Assembly (NCBI GenBank): GCA_025175665.1
Contig: JANKKI010000488.1
Location: 558,001-622,000, forward strand
Source of the DNA: Cinchona pubescens
Taxonomy: Eukaryota > Streptophyta > Magnoliopsida > Gentianales > Rubiaceae
DNA: 64,000 nt
Reading direction: 5' to 3'
Shown here: piece after piece, positions 61,890 through 64,000 of the stretch
How positions within the stretch are numbered: position 1 is the stretch's first letter
Layout of the letters: each line of letters starts with the position of its first letter
Program-made: the position numbers and the translations under genes
Notes under the pieces: generated by a model
Seen by the model: the letters and a program-made list of their open reading frames with translations, nothing else
Told to the model about the DNA's origin: nothing
The model's database searches: none

Positions 61890-61905
61890 GCACGAGGAAC
61901 TCTAA

Positions 61906-62400
61906 TGGGAGAAAATGTGTTTCGTCAAAAATTTAGTGACCATCTTAGCGTTGTTTGTTGGTGTAACATGGTGTAGCAATAGCTTCAACCCATTTGGAAC
62001 GTAATTTCGACGGCTACCAAAATATACTTCTTGGAGTAGGAGATGGGGAAAGGGCCTATAGAATCTATACGCTAATAGTCAAATACTTCAAGCTCAACAA
62101 TGTCATGAAAGGGAATCTTATGCTTTTTCGAAATATTGCCCTTTCTTTGGCACTCATTACATCTAATAATGAACTCTCTTGAATCCTTAAAGATACTTGG
62201 CCCATAAAATCCACTTTGTAGCACCTTGAAGGCTGTTCTTTGAGCCCCGTAATGTCCCCCAACCGAAGATGAATGGAAATGTCTTAGGATATTTTCAACT
62301 TCACTTTTCGAGATGCATGGATCCTAAAATTTGATCACTACAATGCTTCTAAAGAGGTATGGATCATCCCAATAATAGTGCTTGACCTCAAAAAAGAACT
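61906..62400 (-). pseudogene. Gypsy integrase N-terminal part
   Basis: Minus-strand fragments correspond to the zinc-binding HHCC domain and the start of the catalytic core (CYKVDFMGQVSL near 62230-62190; DVMSAKERAIFRKSIRFPFM near 62150-62090). Frame changes separate them, and the LINE insertion cuts the core at 61890. Confidence 0.7.
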
Positions 62401-62402
62401 TC

Positions 62403-62437
62403 CTCTTTATTCACATCTAAGATGTGTATTAGAGTCA
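62403..62437. other. Corrupted adapter palindrome in gypsy RNase H/integrase linker
   Basis: CTCTTTATTCACATCTAAGATGTGTATTAGAG retains the symmetry of the junction adapter, with single-base changes in both arms. Confidence 0.75.
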
Positions 62438-62439
62438 CT

Positions 62440-63340
62440 CTTGCCACAAGGTAATTGGCTACCATGGGTCCCAATTTAATGACCAACTTCTCAATTGGGA
62501 ACTCTTCTTGGATTGGGACTTCCTCTTGAGCAACAAGTCTTGGCTTTTCTATCCTTGAGAGGTGATCCGTGACCAAATTCTCACTTTCTTTCTTGTCCAC
62601 AACCTCCCAGTCGAATTTCTATAAAAGAAGTATCCATCTTAGCAATCTTGGTTTAGCATTTTGTTTAGTGAAAAGATACTTCAAAGTAGAGTGGTCAGTG
62701 TGCACAATGGTTTTGGCACCAAGTAAATAAGACCAAAACTTGTCAAATGTAACATTATGGCTAGTAAATCCTTTTCGGTGGTGGAATAATTCGCTTGTAC
62801 ATTATTCAAAGTCCTACTAGCATAATGTATGACATGCAATATCTTATCAACAGCATTTTTGTCACAAAATAACAGCTATTGCAAAGTTACAGGCATCACA
62901 CATGAGTTCTAAAGGAAGAGACCAATTAGGTGCCACAAAAATATGTGCATTAACAAATATGTTTCAACTCATTGACAGCATTCAAACAAGACTTTTCAAA
63001 CATGAACACTTAATCCTTATTAGTAAAGTATATAGAGATCTCTATGTGAGATAAGGTTTAAGGAGTTTTCTCACATTAGTAGGAGATATGCCCTATATAT
63101 TAGGGTAATCAATTAATCTAGAGGATAAGGATGATACTCTGTGTTCTTATCACAATCTTTATGTGCACCATTCAGTGACATTTTTCCTAATTAAGGACTT
63201 TGTTTCCATACATTTTTTCAACGCATTGGACAAGTTGGTCAAACATTCATCAAATGAAGCACCAAAAACAGTAAAATTATCCATAAAAATTTCAATGCAT
63301 TTTTCAACCACATTGTGAAAAATTGCGAACATGCAACGTT
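62440..63340 (-). pseudogene. Gypsy RNase H and connection remnant
   Basis: Minus-strand blocks include CDACNFAIAVIL near 62910-62875, KTIVHTDHSTLKYLFTKQNA near 62715-62655, WEVVDKKESENLVTDHLSRI near 62615-62555, and the linker leading to integrase. These are conserved RNase H landmarks of Athila/Tat elements. Several indels and stops are present. Confidence 0.8.
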
Positions 63341-63348
63341 AGAAGGTG

Positions 63349-63993
63349 CTAAGAGACATGTGTAGGAGCATTACAAAGCCCAAAGGGCATTCTCCTATAA
63401 GTAAAGGTGGCATACGGGCATGTAAAACCGTTCTTCTCTTGGTCCTCCAGGCATATAGCAATTTGCAAGTACCCAGAGTATCCATTGAGGAAGCGATAAT
63501 AAGCAAACCTGGCAAGCCTTTCTGACGTATGGTCGATAAAGGGAAAAGAGAAGTAGTCCTTATGAGTGGCCTCATTTAATTTTTGAAATTCAATACACAT
63601 ATGCGAAACCGCTACCACTCGAGATAGGAAGAACTCATTGCTTTCAATAATAACCACAGTGAAGTTACCCCTTTTAGGTACAACTTGAGTGGGGCTAACC
63701 CAGTCACTACCACTAACTGGATAGATGATTTCGGCATGTAGGAATTTCATTACCTCCTTCCTCACTACCTCTTTTAAAATGGGGTTCAACTTCGTTTGAG
63801 GTTGCAATACTGACCTATGCCCTTCACTTAATAAAATTTTATACATGCATATGGAAGGGCTAATCACTTTTATATCATCTATTGACCATACAATCGTAGG
63901 TTTAAACAATTTAAGCACATCTAACAATCGAGCAAGTTGTTCACTAGACAAATGGGAATTTACAATAACCAGATATGTATCATTGTCACCCAA
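63349..63993 (-). CDS. Gypsy reverse transcriptase fragment, open over 214 codons
   Basis: This is the longest uninterrupted frame in the window's repeats. It opens before the polymerase domain and reads into PILKEVVRKEVMKFLHAEII, WVSPTQVVPKRGN, CIEFQKLNEATHKDYFSFPF, then FLNGYSGYLQI, FTCPYATFTYRRMPFGLCNA. The position normally held by the first catalytic aspartate (FLDGYSGY) is asparagine here, which should abolish activity. The frame ends just after GLCNAPTHVS, before the YxDD motif, because of a small indel. It belongs to the element extending past the right edge. Confidence 0.85.
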   Translation of the reverse strand: MGDNDTYLVIVNSHLSSEQLARLLDVLKLFKPTIVWSIDDIKVISPSICMYKILLSEGHRSVLQPQTKLNPILKEVVRKEVMKFLHAEIIYPVSGSDWVSPTQVVPKRGNFTVVIIESNEFFLSRVVAVSHMCIEFQKLNEATHKDYFSFPFIDHTSERLARFAYYRFLNGYSGYLQIAICLEDQEKNGFTCPYATFTYRRMPFGLCNAPTHVS

Positions 63994-64000
63994 ATAAACA

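Larger units (their letters stand above)
53394..64000 (-). mobile_element. Ty3/gypsy Athila/Tat-like retrotransposon, partial
   Basis: The element reads right to left and continues beyond the window. From right: reverse transcriptase (63993-63349), RNase H (about 63330-62560), integrase zinc-binding and core (about 62400-61906, resuming 60052-59850), integrase C-terminal region (to about 59330), a long mostly non-coding tract, then a putative 3' LTR (55134-53394). The order reverse transcriptase, RNase H, integrase and the block RRMPFGLCNAP with IPYPVSGSDWVSP-like sequence are those of the Athila/Tat branch. The long 3' tract also fits that branch. Frameshifts, stops and a LINE insertion show it is dead. 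Confidence 0.85.

Overview
The window is nuclear DNA of a flowering plant, most likely a eudicot. It holds three spliced single-copy eukaryotic genes of plant type, long AT-rich introns and spacers, and dense plant retrotransposon remnants. No bacterial operon, CRISPR array, tRNA or rRNA gene was recognised.

Layout. 1-1500: gene-free. About 1530-12521 (+): nicastrin, a gamma-secretase subunit, in 15 recognised exons plus a possible signal-peptide exon; one intron carries a hAT-type MITE with a perfect 8-bp target duplication. 12522-17411: gene-poor, MITE-like repeats. 17412-19085 (+): 5'-truncated RTE-type LINE. 20220-26640 (+): decayed endogenous pararetrovirus (Caulimoviridae), split by a solo LTR with a 5-bp target duplication. 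27014-27765: MITE. 28017-33942 (+): mitochondrial complex I 75-kDa subunit (NDUFS1). 35923-39245 (-): mitochondrial SUV3/DExH18-type RNA helicase, convergent with NDUFS1. 39246-43270: spacer with a small MITE. 43271-52710: Copia element (-) holding a nested gag-only LTR element (46218-50251); both have intact 5-bp target duplications. 53394 to the window end: Ty3/gypsy Athila/Tat-like element (-), running off the right edge and interrupted by a second copy of the LINE with a 16-bp target duplication.

Assembly quality dominates interpretation. More than twenty full, half or corrupted copies of the 19-base Tn5/Nextera mosaic end occur, several as the back-to-back 38-bp palindrome used as the Nextera mate-pair junction adapter. 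One lies in a coding exon of NDUFS1 and another inside an LTR. All three host genes also carry single-base frameshifts although their encoded sequence is otherwise well conserved. The simplest reading is that the genes are intact in the plant and that this contig is an error-rich assembly with untrimmed adapters. The host genes are not an operon; two of the three products act in mitochondria, but nothing in the sequence links them functionally.

I did not find a convincing undescribed molecular system. The best biology is the stack of datable nested insertions, the gag-only LTR family whose LTRs carry GGACG/CGTCC repeats, a candidate GC-AG intron in nicastrin, and a microsatellite sitting on the polymerase active-site codons of the pararetrovirus.
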